Origin: an uncultured Lachnospiraceae bacterium
GTDB lineage: Bacteria; Bacillota; Clostridia; Lachnospirales; Lachnospiraceae
Assembly (NCBI GenBank): GCA_947089905.1
Contig: CAMUMG010000002.1
Location: forward strand, 124,001-188,000
Direction: 5' to 3'
Length of the DNA stretch: 64,000 nt
The number at the start of each line of letters is the position of its first letter. Positions within the stretch are counted from its first letter, which is position 1. The position numbers were made by a program, and so were the translations under genes. Shown piece by piece: positions 46,115 to 55,111 of the stretch. The notes beneath the pieces were generated by a model. It saw nothing but the letters and a program-made list of their open reading frames with translations, was not told the DNA's origin and searched no databases.

Positions 46115-47062
46115 ATGAGATATTTGAATGAATTACGAGACGGCGAGATGGTAAAGGAGACCTATCTGTGCAAGCAGTTATTATCCTTAAAAACAAAAAC
46201 AGGCAAAAGCTATTATTCACTACAATTACAGGATAAAACGGCAACATTAGATGCAAAGGTTTGGGATCTTGGAGCCGGAATTGAGCATTTTGAAGTAATG
46301 GACTATATACATGTAGAAGGACAGGTCGTTAGTTTTCAAGGTTCTCTTCAGTTAAATGTCAGAAGATTGCGTAAAAGTCAGGAAGGTGAATATAATCCTG
46401 CGGATTTTATGCCAATTACTGATCAGGATATTGAATCAATGTATCGAACACTTATACAATATATTTCTAAAATAAAGCAGCCTCATTTAAAGAAATTACT
46501 TGAAAGTTTTTTCATAGAGGATAAGACATTTGCAGAGGCATTTAAAAATCATAGTGCAGCAAAAAGTGTACATCATGGATTTATTGGTGGATTATTAGAA
46601 CATACTCTTGGAGTAACTAAACTTTGTAACTATATGGCAGATCAGTATCCTTTTTTGCAAAGAGATCTATTACTTGCAGGAGCAATGTTTCATGATATCG
46701 GAAAATTAAAAGAAATCTCAGATTTTCCAGAAAATGACTATACCGACGAAGGAAATCTGTTAGGACATATTTATATTGGTGCCGAATGGATAGGCGAGCA
46801 TATTGCAGAAATTCCAGATTTTCCAGTAAAGATAGCATCTGAATTAAAGCACTGTATTTTAGCGCATCATGGAGAATTAGAATATGGATCGCCAAAAAAG
46901 CCTTCTTTGGCAGAAGCTTTGGCACTTTCTCTTGCCGATAATATGGATGCAAAACTGGAAACGATGAAGGAATTATTAAAAACAGGAGATGACAAATCCG
47001 AATGGCTTGGATTTCAAAGATTGTTTGACACCAATATCAGAAAAACATCAGAACAATACTAG
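46115..47062 (+). CDS. yhaM: 3'-5' exoribonuclease YhaM
   Basis: The N-terminal ~90 residues are an OB-fold nucleic-acid domain (YYSLQLQDKTATLDAKVWDL; HVEGQVVSFQGSLQLNVRR) and residues ~155-290 an HD phosphohydrolase domain with HHGFIGGLLEHTLGV, MFHDIGKL and LAHHGELEYGSP. This order is that of YhaM/CbfA, which trims RNA 3' ends and single-stranded DNA. Length 315 aa is usual. It is 35 bases upstream of rlmD and likely co-transcribed. Confidence 0.94.
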   Translation: MRYLNELRDGEMVKETYLCKQLLSLKTKTGKSYYSLQLQDKTATLDAKVWDLGAGIEHFEVMDYIHVEGQVVSFQGSLQLNVRRLRKSQEGEYNPADFMPITDQDIESMYRTLIQYISKIKQPHLKKLLESFFIEDKTFAEAFKNHSAAKSVHHGFIGGLLEHTLGVTKLCNYMADQYPFLQRDLLLAGAMFHDIGKLKEISDFPENDYTDEGNLLGHIYIGAEWIGEHIAEIPDFPVKIASELKHCILAHHGELEYGSPKKPSLAEALALSLADNMDAKLETMKELLKTGDDKSEWLGFQRLFDTNIRKTSEQY

Positions 47063-47097
47063 AATAATTTAGCTAAAAATAAAGAATGGGGATTAAG

Positions 47098-48501
47098 ATG
47101 GAAGAACAGTTTATACCAAAAAAGAATGAACAGATTTCTCTGGAAATTTGCGATCTGGGAGAAGAGGGATTTGGAATTGGAAAGTATCATGGCTATACTC
47201 TTTTTATCAAAGATACTATACCAGGTGATTTTGTAGAAGCATTAATTTTAAAGGGAAAGAAAACGTATGGTTATGCGAAAGTTCTTCGTATTTTAAAACC
47301 CAGTCCAGATCGTGTACAATCACTGTGTCCTTTAGCCTCTAAATGTGGAGGATGTCAACTTCAGCATCTTAGCTACGAAAAACAATTAGAATATAAATGG
47401 AACAAAGTAAAAAATTGTTTAAAACATATTGGTGGTATCCCAGAGCCACCAATCGAGGAAATTATTGGGGCAGAAGAACCCTATTACTATCGAAATAAGG
47501 CACAATTTCCAGTAGGTCGTGGAAAAAATGGAGAACTTTTAATTGGATTTTATGCTGGAAGAACTCATACGATTATGAACACAGAACATTGCTATCTTCA
47601 AGCAAAAATTAATACAGAATTGATAAAACGAATCCGAAACTTTTTGGAACGGGAAAAGATCAGTATCTACGAGGAAGCAACAGGAAAGGGTTTGATCAGA
47701 CATATTATGACACGTATCGGATTTCGAACAGGAGAAGTCATGGTCTGTCTTATAATCAATGGAGAATATCTCCCACACAAGGAAAAATTGATAGAAGAAT
47801 TAAAAAAAGCAGAAAAAGAAAATCCAAATTATCATATAAAAAGTATTTGCTGTAATATAAACCAAGAAAGAACCAATGTAATCCTTGGAGAAAAGGTTAT
47901 CTCAATCTATGGAGAACCTTATATTACAGACTATATTGGTGAAGTTAAGTTTCGAATTTCGCCTTTATCCTTTTATCAGGTAAATCCAGTACAGACAGAA
48001 AAATTATATAAAAAAGTACTAGAATTTGCACAATTAAACAGAAATGAAATTGTCTGGGATTTGTACTGCGGAATTGGAACAATATCTTTATTTTTGGCAA
48101 GACAGGCAAAGATGGTATATGGAGTGGAAGTAGTTGCACAAGCTATTGAGGATGCCAAAAAGAATGCCGAATTGAATGAAATTACAAATGCCCAGTTTTT
48201 TGTAGGAGAAGCAGAAACGATATTTCCAGAAAAATATCAACAAAGTAATGGAGAAATGCGTGCAGATGTAGTAGTAATCGATCCACCACGAAAAGGATGT
48301 GATGAAACAGTCCTAAATACAATCGCAAAAATGGAAGTAGAACGTGTAGTATATGTATCCTGTGATCCAGCAACCTTGGCAAGAGATATCAAACTCATGC
48401 GACAGATGGGGTATGAAATGATTAAGGGAGCAGTAGTAGATATGTTTGGGGAAACGTATCATGTGGAAACTGTTGTGGGACTACAAAGGCGAGATATGTA
48501 G
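47098..48501 (+). CDS. rlmD: 23S rRNA (uracil-5-)-methyltransferase RlmD/RumA family
   Basis: The 467-residue protein has an N-terminal TRAM domain, a [4Fe-4S]-type Cys cluster (CPLASKCGGCQLQHLSYEKQ plus TEHCYLQ), a SAM-binding region (VWDLYCGIGTISLFLA; VVVIDPPRKGCDETV) and the catalytic Cys in VYVSCDPATLARD. It makes m5U in 23S rRNA; Firmicutes members can act on two sites (RlmCD), which sequence alone does not settle. ATG 47098 follows TGGGGA; ATG 47086 has no site. Confidence 0.94.
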   Translation: MEEQFIPKKNEQISLEICDLGEEGFGIGKYHGYTLFIKDTIPGDFVEALILKGKKTYGYAKVLRILKPSPDRVQSLCPLASKCGGCQLQHLSYEKQLEYKWNKVKNCLKHIGGIPEPPIEEIIGAEEPYYYRNKAQFPVGRGKNGELLIGFYAGRTHTIMNTEHCYLQAKINTELIKRIRNFLEREKISIYEEATGKGLIRHIMTRIGFRTGEVMVCLIINGEYLPHKEKLIEELKKAEKENPNYHIKSICCNINQERTNVILGEKVISIYGEPYITDYIGEVKFRISPLSFYQVNPVQTEKLYKKVLEFAQLNRNEIVWDLYCGIGTISLFLARQAKMVYGVEVVAQAIEDAKKNAELNEITNAQFFVGEAETIFPEKYQQSNGEMRADVVVIDPPRKGCDETVLNTIAKMEVERVVYVSCDPATLARDIKLMRQMGYEMIKGAVVDMFGETYHVETVVGLQRRDM

Positions 48502-48840
48502 AAATCCTTGAATTTACGCACTTTGTAAGGTTTTTCAGTTTCGATAAAATCGGTAAAAATCATAAGCAAAAGATACTTATGAAGAAAGTAACCGTAGTTG
48601 TGGCATTAGACCTCGGTATGAGGAACACAAAAAATCCTAATAATGAAAGTGAATAGTGGACTATCGGATATAGTGGTAGAAGATAGGGATACAAAAGAGT
48701 GTCCCTATTCTTGTTATCCACCAATGAAACCGGGAAGAACTGTCAACAACGACACAAAGTGACGTTTATTTTGCCGTTTGCTTCTTCGGCTGGTTTTGCT
48801 ATTTGTATAAAATCGCTCTTGTTATTTCATCAATCCTTTT
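48502..48840. other. Intergenic region with terminator-like hairpin and scar sequence
   Basis: A small hairpin ATAGGGAT/GTCCCTAT (48683-48690 with 48701-48708) may end the rlmD transcript. The remaining sequence is GC-richer than its neighbours and has no intact frame. It looks like a mobile-element scar but no gene is recognised. Confidence 0.4.
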
Positions 48841-49643
48841 TTCTTAGCGTAGTCGCAAATAAAAGAAACAAATGCCAATATTAACAAGATAAAGATAGAC
48901 AGCATATCCCAAATATCAAAAATAGGCTCTGCTATCATTTTTGACAGCATTATATTGATAATAAACATAAATGGAATAGCTAATAAAAAAATAATTCCTA
49001 AAGCAATCAATTTTCTTGTTTTCCCAATGCGATTAAAAACCGCAGCTATTATCCATAGAAAAATGATAGAAGCTATCGCCATAACAACGCCAACTGAAAA
49101 TATTTCTTTTGCTTTTATCAAGCTGCTTAATAAAAATAGATATGGAATAATAAAAACGCTAAACGATATTAAACTTACCATAATTCCCCTCTTTCCCAGT
49201 ATGATACTTGGAAAAGATATGATCCATGCAAAAACAATGGAACTGACAGGGATTAGTGACCATGTTAAATTGCCGGATATTGCAATATTGCAAATAAGAC
49301 ATACCATAATCCCTATCAAAAGTGTTACTGAAAATAAAATTGAAATAATCACATTCTTTGTCATGTTATTTTCATCTTTTTTTTTCAAAGCAATCAAATT
49401 TTCATCTGCCTTTTTTTCATAACTTTTCATGTCAATTTCCTCCCCGCTTAACAACTCGTTTACTGTGATTTCCAATATTTCGCAAAGTTCTAACATTATA
49501 GATGAATCGGGCATACTTTTACCTGTTTCCCATTTAGATACTGCCCTATCTGTAATGTTCAATTTTTCTGCCAACTGCGCTTGAGTTAGTTTTTTCTCTT
49601 TACGACATTTGGCAATAAATTTTCCAATCTCTGTCTGATTCAT
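48822..49643 (-). CDS. XRE-type regulator with C-terminal membrane domain
   Basis: The N-terminal ~65 residues are a Cro/C1 helix-turn-helix (IGKFIAKCRKEKKLTQAQLA; NITDRAVSKWETGKSMPDSS). A charged linker with KKKDENNMTK leads into six or so transmembrane helices (IISILFSVTLLIGIMVCLIC; IIFLWIIAAVF; IIFLLAIPFMFIINIML). This is a membrane-tethered XRE regulator, a common Firmicutes type with unknown signals. ATG 49643 follows AAAGGAAA; the frame runs to 49703 without a site. Paired operator-like palindromes lie just upstream. Confidence 0.88.
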   Translation of the reverse strand: MNQTEIGKFIAKCRKEKKLTQAQLAEKLNITDRAVSKWETGKSMPDSSIMLELCEILEITVNELLSGEEIDMKSYEKKADENLIALKKKDENNMTKNVIISILFSVTLLIGIMVCLICNIAISGNLTWSLIPVSSIVFAWIISFPSIILGKRGIMVSLISFSVFIIPYLFLLSSLIKAKEIFSVGVVMAIASIIFLWIIAAVFNRIGKTRKLIALGIIFLLAIPFMFIINIMLSKMIAEPIFDIWDMLSIFILLILAFVSFICDYAKKKGLMK

Positions 49644-49697
49644 TATTTTTTTTCCTTTCGCCTTGAACGATACACCTAACTGTATGTTTTTCACACG

Positions 49698-49734
49698 AAC
49701 CAACGGTTGGATTGGAGAGATTCAACCATTGGTT
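49698..49734. promoter_or_regulatory. Operator-like dyad upstream of the XRE gene
   Basis: AACCAACGGTTG (49698-49709) and CAACCATTGGTT (49723-49734) are reverse complements with one mismatch, and each arm is itself nearly palindromic. The location 55-90 bases upstream of the start suggests autoregulation by the XRE protein. Confidence 0.6.
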
Positions 49735-49883
49735 GGGAAGCCTTTTTAAGTTTTCTGTATCATTTTAGCATATGACTGTGAATTTTTCTATCTTATCGAG
49801 CTTTCTGGCTTGTTGATTATTTCCTGACGGTTTTCTCTTCTGGTCGGACACTTCACGAAAGCACTCTGTAAACTCCTTTTCAT

Positions 49884-49990
49884 TGTGCCGTATATACCAG
49901 CTCACGTGCTAGATAACGGCAAGGATAGCGGTGTGTGAATTTTGAGCCGTAGTCGGCGCAGTAGAGAAGCCTTGTCAAACGGTTCGAGGT
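49884..49990 (-). pseudogene. Possible fragment of a large serine recombinase
   Basis: The complement translates to LTRLLYCADYGSKF and then runs to a stop. It resembles the zinc-ribbon start L(S/T)GLLYCADCGSKM of large serine recombinases, with a lost Cys. Surrounding sequence (49750-50060) is GC-richer and otherwise featureless. Weak evidence; another origin is possible. Confidence 0.3.
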
Positions 49991-50092
49991 GAGGGGGAAA
50001 GTACAGATTGCTTTTCGTAATTGGACATGGTATAATTTTTTCCAGTATAAAGCAATAAATCTACATTGGCAATTTTGAAAGGAGAGAGTTTT

Positions 50093-50551
50093 ATGGAAGA
50101 GATTATTAAAAAGCGGGAAGTCCCACCACTGCCAGAGGACATCAAAATTCAAATGGTCAGCCGGGGGGCACTTCCCAGTCAAACGATCAAAGATATTTCA
50201 GTGTCAGGCGTCAAGGAGATCATAGAAAAAATCCGTTCTGGAAAATATCTCAGCGTGATGATGGCTCCAGACGAAGACAACGAGGAAGGATATTTGATGA
50301 TGGAATCCTCTCCCGACTTAATTTTTTTACAAATCTGGGATTCTGAAACGGATACTGCTTGGGCTTGCTTTAACCCAGAACTTCTGGATTCCGACGAGGA
50401 AGCACCTATTGAGCCAAGTGATGGACAGTCTGTTTTCCCTTTGAAATGCACAATGCGGGATCGAGCATTAGCGGCAAAATGTGTGGAGTGGTATGCCCAT
50501 ACCTGCGAGCCTTATCCCGGTATGGACTGGCTAAAGGAAACAGCGGAATAA
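50093..50551 (+). CDS. Hypothetical protein, 152 aa
   Basis: AAAGGAGAGAG lies 6 bases before the ATG. The product is acidic and soluble (LPEDIKIQMVSRGALPSQTI; SSPDLIFLQIWDSETDTAWA; LKCTMRDRALAAKCVEWYAH; GMDWLKETAE). No family is recognised. Codon use is clearly GC-richer than the neighbouring genes, and decayed mobile-element sequence surrounds it, so it was probably acquired by transfer. Its size and acidity would suit an immunity-type protein, but nothing in the sequence proves this. Confidence 0.65.
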   Translation: MEEIIKKREVPPLPEDIKIQMVSRGALPSQTIKDISVSGVKEIIEKIRSGKYLSVMMAPDEDNEEGYLMMESSPDLIFLQIWDSETDTAWACFNPELLDSDEEAPIEPSDGQSVFPLKCTMRDRALAAKCVEWYAHTCEPYPGMDWLKETAE

Positions 50552-50920
50552 ATTCCAGTTTGTCGGGTTGATAAAAATCCAAAACAGAGCAATAATAATA
50601 GGCATTAACTATCCCACCACCCTACCTGTTATTGCTCCATATCCTGCGTGGCTGTTCCTGCCGCAAGATACTGTAAACGCTCTTTCTGATTTTCTTGGCT
50701 TAGGTCAGTGGCTTCTTTTTACTGTCATGAAGTAATCCACATAATTGTCTTGCGGTGACAGAAACAGGAGCAGATGAATTGATGATAATTAGAATAACCT
50801 TATCAAATATTTTATCATTGCTATTTGTTTTGGTTATCTCTCGAAAAAATATACATAGCAAATAACGTATACAAATAATCATACTTACAAGTTTTAGTAT
50901 AAATTAAAACTGGAATTTAT
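50552..50920. other. Scar region with gene remnant and repeat fragment
   Basis: On the complement a frame reading ATDLSQENQKERLQYLAAGT, then a short tail and stop (about 50627-50712), looks like the C-terminal tail of a lost gene. At 50721-50752 lies a partial copy of the 96-bp repeat (CATGAAGTAATCCACATAAT). No intact gene is present. Confidence 0.45.
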
Positions 50921-51493
50921 CTACTTTTCCAAATTATCCTTCACAAAGGAATATACATTACAGTCATACAATTCCCCTTTTACTTCAAATCTTTTTCGCA
51001 GCGTTCCTTCCTTCACAAAACCTGCTTTTTGCAACGTTCTGTTAGAACCGATATTATCCACATGGACAAATGCTTCAATTCTTTCCAATCCCATAGTTTC
51101 TATTCCAAATTTACATACTGCTTTTAATACCTTTGTGTTGATTCCATGATTCCAATAAGTTTCCTTGATGAAATAACCAACCTCTGCACAAGTGTTATGA
51201 TTAAAAAAATGAAACAACTGTATCTGACCAATTACTTCTCCCTGATATGTCACAACCCAAGGATATTCCCGTTTACCTTTAAATCCCTTTACACGGCTTG
51301 TTTCAACCTGAATTTCTCTCTCTTCATTCCAAGCATGAGGTCTTTTATAGCCTCCAAAATATGTGAAATTTTCTTCGTCATAATATATTTCCCAAAACGG
51401 TCTGGAGTCCTTTTTCGGTTCATGTTGTCGAAGATAAATATTCTCATCCACCTGAATCGGGATGAACTCTTTAAATAAATCGCAAAATGCCAT
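50921..51493 (-). CDS. GNAT N-acetyltransferase, RimJ/RimL-like
   Basis: The 190-residue protein has the RimJ/RimL-like order: NIYLRQHEPKKDSRPFWEIY at the start, VVTYQGEVIGQIQLFHF, EVGYFIKETYWNHGINTKVL (acetyl-CoA loop region) and RIEAFVHVDNIGSNRTLQKA followed by GFVKEG. It probably acetylates an amino group of a protein or small molecule. It starts 2 bases after the end of the AraC/GyrI gene, same strand, so they form an operon. Confidence 0.88.
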   Translation of the reverse strand: MAFCDLFKEFIPIQVDENIYLRQHEPKKDSRPFWEIYYDEENFTYFGGYKRPHAWNEEREIQVETSRVKGFKGKREYPWVVTYQGEVIGQIQLFHFFNHNTCAEVGYFIKETYWNHGINTKVLKAVCKFGIETMGLERIEAFVHVDNIGSNRTLQKAGFVKEGTLRKRFEVKGELYDCNVYSFVKDNLEK

Positions 51494-51495
51494 AA

Positions 51496-52383
51496 CTAAT
51501 TCTCCATTCTTCTAACTGGGACATAAATATCCATCTGCGCTGTTCCAAACTGACAATCCCAACGCTCGTCATAATATTCATAATCAAATAACACATTTTC
51601 ATCAATACAATATTCCGAATTTGGCAACCATACAAAATAAATGTATTTGAATGCCTCACCAATTTCCCCGTTAGCATTATTGCCATTCACCGTAAATACA
51701 GCATACTTTGCCTTTGGCACCACTTTGCAGTACATCCCTTCCTGAATGAGTGTATCTTTTCCCACTTCTACCCCTGCCATATAATAAAATGACAATGGTT
51801 CAGAACAGAATTCTTCCGAATAATCTTCAAAACCATACATAGTATGTTCATTTTTTCTTTCAATAGCATCTAAGTTACTCTTTAGCTCAAACCACGACTC
51901 TCCTATGACATTAACGCCATCTTTGGTGTGTTTTCTATATCCAGCAATTACAAATTCTTCCCGTTCTTCGAAACGTGGTTCTATAGAAAATACACCCTCT
52001 ACCATAACACGTTTTAAGTATCCTGTAACAATTTCTTCTACACTACGATATGTAATCTTTGCTTTTCTTTCCCTTGCCACAAGTGGTTGTATTCCGAAAG
52101 TATCTTTAAACGCCCGATTAAAAGTCTGAATACTATTAAAACCAACTCTATAACAAATATCTGCAACGCTCTCTGTTGTTTCACATAATATTTTATATGC
52201 CACGGTAAGACGACGCTTTCGAATATACTCTGTTACACTTAATTCTGTTACTGATGAAAAAATTTTGTGGAAATGAAAGGAGGAGTAACCGAACACCTCT
52301 GCCAAACGTTCATAGGTCAGTTCCTCACATATATGCTCATCAATGTAATATAGTACCTTTTCTATCAGTTGTAGATTATTCAT
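51496..52383 (-). CDS. AraC-family regulator with GyrI-like effector domain
   Basis: Residues 1-105 hold two AraC helix-turn-helix motifs (LTYERLAEVFGYSSFHFHKI; SVADICYRVGFNSIQTFNRA) and residues ~130-290 a GyrI/Rob/SbmC-like small-molecule-binding domain (FVIAGYRKHTKDG; YCKVVPKAKYAVFTVNG; WLPNSEYCIDENVLFDYEYY). Proteins of this layout are multidrug-sensing activators. The GNAT gene directly downstream is the likely target within its operon. Confidence 0.9.
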   Translation of the reverse strand: MNNLQLIEKVLYYIDEHICEELTYERLAEVFGYSSFHFHKIFSSVTELSVTEYIRKRRLTVAYKILCETTESVADICYRVGFNSIQTFNRAFKDTFGIQPLVARERKAKITYRSVEEIVTGYLKRVMVEGVFSIEPRFEEREEFVIAGYRKHTKDGVNVIGESWFELKSNLDAIERKNEHTMYGFEDYSEEFCSEPLSFYYMAGVEVGKDTLIQEGMYCKVVPKAKYAVFTVNGNNANGEIGEAFKYIYFVWLPNSEYCIDENVLFDYEYYDERWDCQFGTAQMDIYVPVRRMEN

Positions 52384-52538
52384 TTTTTACCTTCTTTCCA
52401 GTTGATAAATCCATTCTACAACATCTATTCCTATCTGTATTATTATTTCTTGTGAATTATAGATATTTAATTCATGATATATATCCTTTCTACTCACATC
52501 TTTAACAGAAAAACTTTGGAAAAATAGAGCATTGTTTA

Positions 52539-52566
52539 TTGACATAAAAATAGATTTGTATATAAT
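52539..52566 (+). promoter_or_regulatory. Sigma-A promoter of the LytTR system operon
   Basis: TTGACA (52539-52544) and TATAAT (52561-52566) with 16-base spacing, 39 bases before the first frame of the operon. Confidence 0.75.
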
Positions 52567-52604
52567 AATATAAGGTAATAAGAGATGTAAATTTTTATAT
52601 CAAT

Positions 52605-52823
52605 TTGAGCAAGAAGGATAATGTATATGTTCCTTCATCTGTTTTACTTGAAGATATAAAAAAATTAACAGATGTACTATCGCATGTTTTGGAAATTTTG
52701 GAAAAAAGTGTTGATACAGATATATATTCCATTATAAAGCATGTAGCAAGTACAAGGAACACAAAAAATTCTGATAGTTTAAATAAAATATCTTTGATAA
52801 TAAAAAAGCAGAAAATAGTATGA
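52605..52823 (+). CDS. Small protein preceding the AgrC-like kinase (72 aa)
   Basis: The frame encodes a small helical protein (VYVPSSVLLEDIKKLTDVLS; IISLI-type Lys-rich end KKQKIV) and its stop overlaps the kinase ATG by 4 bases, which supports translation. The start is uncertain: TTG 52605 has no clear ribosome binding site. No signal peptide or Cys is seen, so it does not look like an AgrD autoinducer precursor. Role unknown; coupling suggests it modulates or is regulated with the kinase. Confidence 0.5.
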   Translation: MSKKDNVYVPSSVLLEDIKKLTDVLSHVLEILEKSVDTDIYSIIKHVASTRNTKNSDSLNKISLIIKKQKIV

Positions 52824-54115
52824 TTTATATTGTAGATAACATTTCAAATTATTTAATATATCTGTTTATCATTCATTTTGGATTCAAATTAAATCTAAGA
52901 AAAAATAAATTTTTTCTTGGTATGTCTGTGTTGATTGTATTACTTGCAGGAGCTTTCAATATATATTTTGATACAAATTCTCCGATTGTCTATATATTTT
53001 GGAGTGTGATTTCCATAATTTTATTTTTCGATGATTGTTTGGGGCGTCTGATTGTATTAAGTGTCGCTCTTATGTATTTTACTGGAATTATTGATACATT
53101 TAGTGTTATTCTCATACAGGTTGTGTTGATAGGTGGAGGAGTTGCTACAACAGATCTAACATGGTGGATGGAATCAGCTTATCTTATCTCGTTTTTGGTA
53201 TATTTTTTAGTATATTCACAGCTTCTTAAAAAAAATGAAGTTTACTTATGTGATATTGAATTTAGATATAAGTGTGCACTTTTAATACAAGGTAGTATTT
53301 TTCAAATGTTCTATAATTTTGTTTTTGTCTTCTTTGACGAAAATCATGCAATGTATGGTTGGGATGCCTATATAGTATTTTTTATCAGTATAGTAGGTGT
53401 GGTTTATTCGATCTTTCTTACACTTGGTCTTGCTATTAAAAATATACTATCAAATAGACAAAATAGGGATCTTCAATCTTTTATGTATATGCAAAAACAA
53501 CAATACGATTATCAGTTACAGCAGTTCGTGGCAATACGACGTTTTAAACATGATTTGGTAAATCATATTGGCGTTATTAGAGAGTTGATAAATGAAAAAA
53601 AGATAAGAGCAGTCAAAAAGTATATAGATACCATTTGGGATATTCAAGATAAGTTTGATTTAAAAATTCATACAGGAGATAGTTTTCTTGATGTTATTAT
53701 GAATTATTATTTATATTTATCAGTAAAGGAAAATGTAGAGTTTGTTGTATCAGGAAAATTGTCGGAAAACATGTATCTTGAGATGTTCGATATTACAACA
53801 CTGATAGGAAATATATTGCAGAATGCTATAGAAGCAACTGTCAAAGCAACTGTTCCTAAAATCCGAGTTGAACTTTTGGAACATAAGAGAGAATTTTTTA
53901 TTGTTGTTAGTAATACTATAGCAGAAAAAATAAATACAAAAAAAGATTTCTTTATGACATCAAAAGGTGATAAGGTAAATCATGGATTTAGTCTGAAAAA
54001 TATTGTTGCGATAATTGAAAAGTATCATGGTGAATATTATGTTGAGTCAATAGTAGAAAATGGAGAAGCAATATTTAAAATTAGTATTGCTATTCCAAGG
54101 GAGAATAGAATATGA
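52820..54115 (+). CDS. AgrC-like GHKL sensor histidine kinase
   Basis: The first ~200 residues form six or seven transmembrane helices (YLIYLFIIHFGFKL; SVLIVLLAGAFNIYF; VVYSIFLTLGLAIKNI). A coiled linker leads to the H-box FKHDLVNHIGVIRELI and a GHKL ATPase domain with ITTLIGNILQNAIEA (N-box) and KVNHGFSLKNIVAIIEKYHG (G-box). The AgrC/VirS-type layout usually senses peptides. It overlaps both the small gene before it and the response regulator after it by 4 bases. Confidence 0.92.
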   Translation: MIYIVDNISNYLIYLFIIHFGFKLNLRKNKFFLGMSVLIVLLAGAFNIYFDTNSPIVYIFWSVISIILFFDDCLGRLIVLSVALMYFTGIIDTFSVILIQVVLIGGGVATTDLTWWMESAYLISFLVYFLVYSQLLKKNEVYLCDIEFRYKCALLIQGSIFQMFYNFVFVFFDENHAMYGWDAYIVFFISIVGVVYSIFLTLGLAIKNILSNRQNRDLQSFMYMQKQQYDYQLQQFVAIRRFKHDLVNHIGVIRELINEKKIRAVKKYIDTIWDIQDKFDLKIHTGDSFLDVIMNYYLYLSVKENVEFVVSGKLSENMYLEMFDITTLIGNILQNAIEATVKATVPKIRVELLEHKREFFIVVSNTIAEKINTKKDFFMTSKGDKVNHGFSLKNIVAIIEKYHGEYYVESIVENGEAIFKISIAIPRENRI

Positions 54116-54385
54116 AAATAGGTATCGTAGAGGATGAGGCAGTATGGAGAGATAAGATACAGGCTGCTATCGAAAAATATTGCAGGGATAAAAGTATTTC
54201 ATCTCAAATCAATTCATATAGCAATGGGAAAGATTTTATGAAAAATGCAGATGTAGACTTACTGTTTCTGGATATTGAACTTCCAGAAGGTGAAGATGGT
54301 TTTGAGATAGCCCGGCAACTGATGAATTCCAAAAACCAATGTAAGATATGTTTTTTAACTTCACATACAGAACTAGCTAGATTGG
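54112..54385 (+). pseudogene. LytTR response regulator, 5' exon (receiver domain)
   Basis: The receiver domain is intact: MKIGIVEDEAVWRDKIQAAI, the phospho-Asp in LLFLDIELPEGEDGFEIA, and CFLTSHTELARLG, where the gene is interrupted by an RNA-like insertion at base 54386. Unspliced, translation ends a few bases later at a TAA (54391-54393). Joining 54112-54385 with 55112-55542 gives 705 bases, an exact 234-residue regulator, so splicing or excision would restore it. It overlaps the kinase gene by 4 bases. Confidence 0.9.
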
Positions 54386-55111
54386 GTAACTAAACAGTTA
54401 CAATAAATTTACAAAAAGATATACAAACGTATAAAAATTTATTGAACCGAATACCCTCTGTATCGAGTAATCGATGCAGACTCAACGTTAAATGCTTTGA
54501 ATCCCTAAAGCTCACGACCGAAACAGGAATCGGAAACGATAAACTGAACTGGTGCGAAAGCAGAAAAAACAGTGAGATGACCTAAGCTGAAATAAAAACC
54601 AATCCGTGCTGATGAAAGGCAGAGCGTAACACATCAGAAACGTTGGTGCTAAGGGTTAGAACAATGGGTGTTTAGCAGGGAAAGCCCTAAGTAGAGAAAT
54701 CTATATGGGAGACCTCCAACGATCATCTCCTTGAGGGAGAGTAGAACCACAAGCGAAAGGTGGAAGAAAAATGTTGCCCCATGGGAAGGAAAATGGGAGA
54801 AGATATGATCTGCACTTATGTGAAAGCATAAGAGGTCTGTCGGTGACGATAAGACTGCGTTAGGAGTTGCGTCTTAACGTGAACAAGATAACTATATAAA
54901 ATGTATAAAAATCTAAAAAAAAATGGAAGGAACCCAGCTAGGAAACGAAAAAAGCAGGAAGGCAAAGAGAGTAACCTTTGTCATAGAATAGAGCATCACG
55001 GTTTTTGGAAACAGAGGATACCGGCGGCGTTTAAAAAGGACCAAACGACGGATGGACGAGGTGAAAAGCAATTATGAGATTTTTATAAATTTATATATAT
55101 TTATCGTAGCG
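54386..55111 (+). ncRNA. 726-nt structured RNA insertion, group II intron-like, no ORF
   Basis: No reading frame is present. RNA motifs are visible: a hairpin with GTAA tetraloop at 54457-54480; a classical 11-nt tetraloop receptor CCTAAG...TATGG at 54686-54708, closed by TAGA-GAAA-TCTA; and CCAATC at 54599-54604, exactly complementary to the last six exon bases GATTGG (54380-54385), as in EBS1-IBS1 pairing of group II introns. The insert reads in the same direction as the host gene, and the exons join in frame. Against this, the first bases are GTAACT and not GTGYG, and I find no domain V. It may be degenerate, a variant class, or another structured RNA. No reverse transcriptase is in the window. 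Confidence 0.6.

Noticed and set aside
48955..49422. 155-codon plus-strand frame opposite the XRE gene
   Set aside because: It is the complement of a convincing XRE-membrane protein; the translated sequence has no domain and no ribosome site.
49880..50182. 100-codon minus-strand frame
   Set aside because: Most of it overlaps the start of the well-supported 152-aa gene; only its last part (49884-49990) may be a recombinase remnant.
54386..55111. Group I intron or IStron
   Set aside because: The exon end does not give the expected U-G splice pair, no P/Q/R/S-like core was found and no IS605-type transposase is present; exon-end pairing with CCAATC fits group II better.
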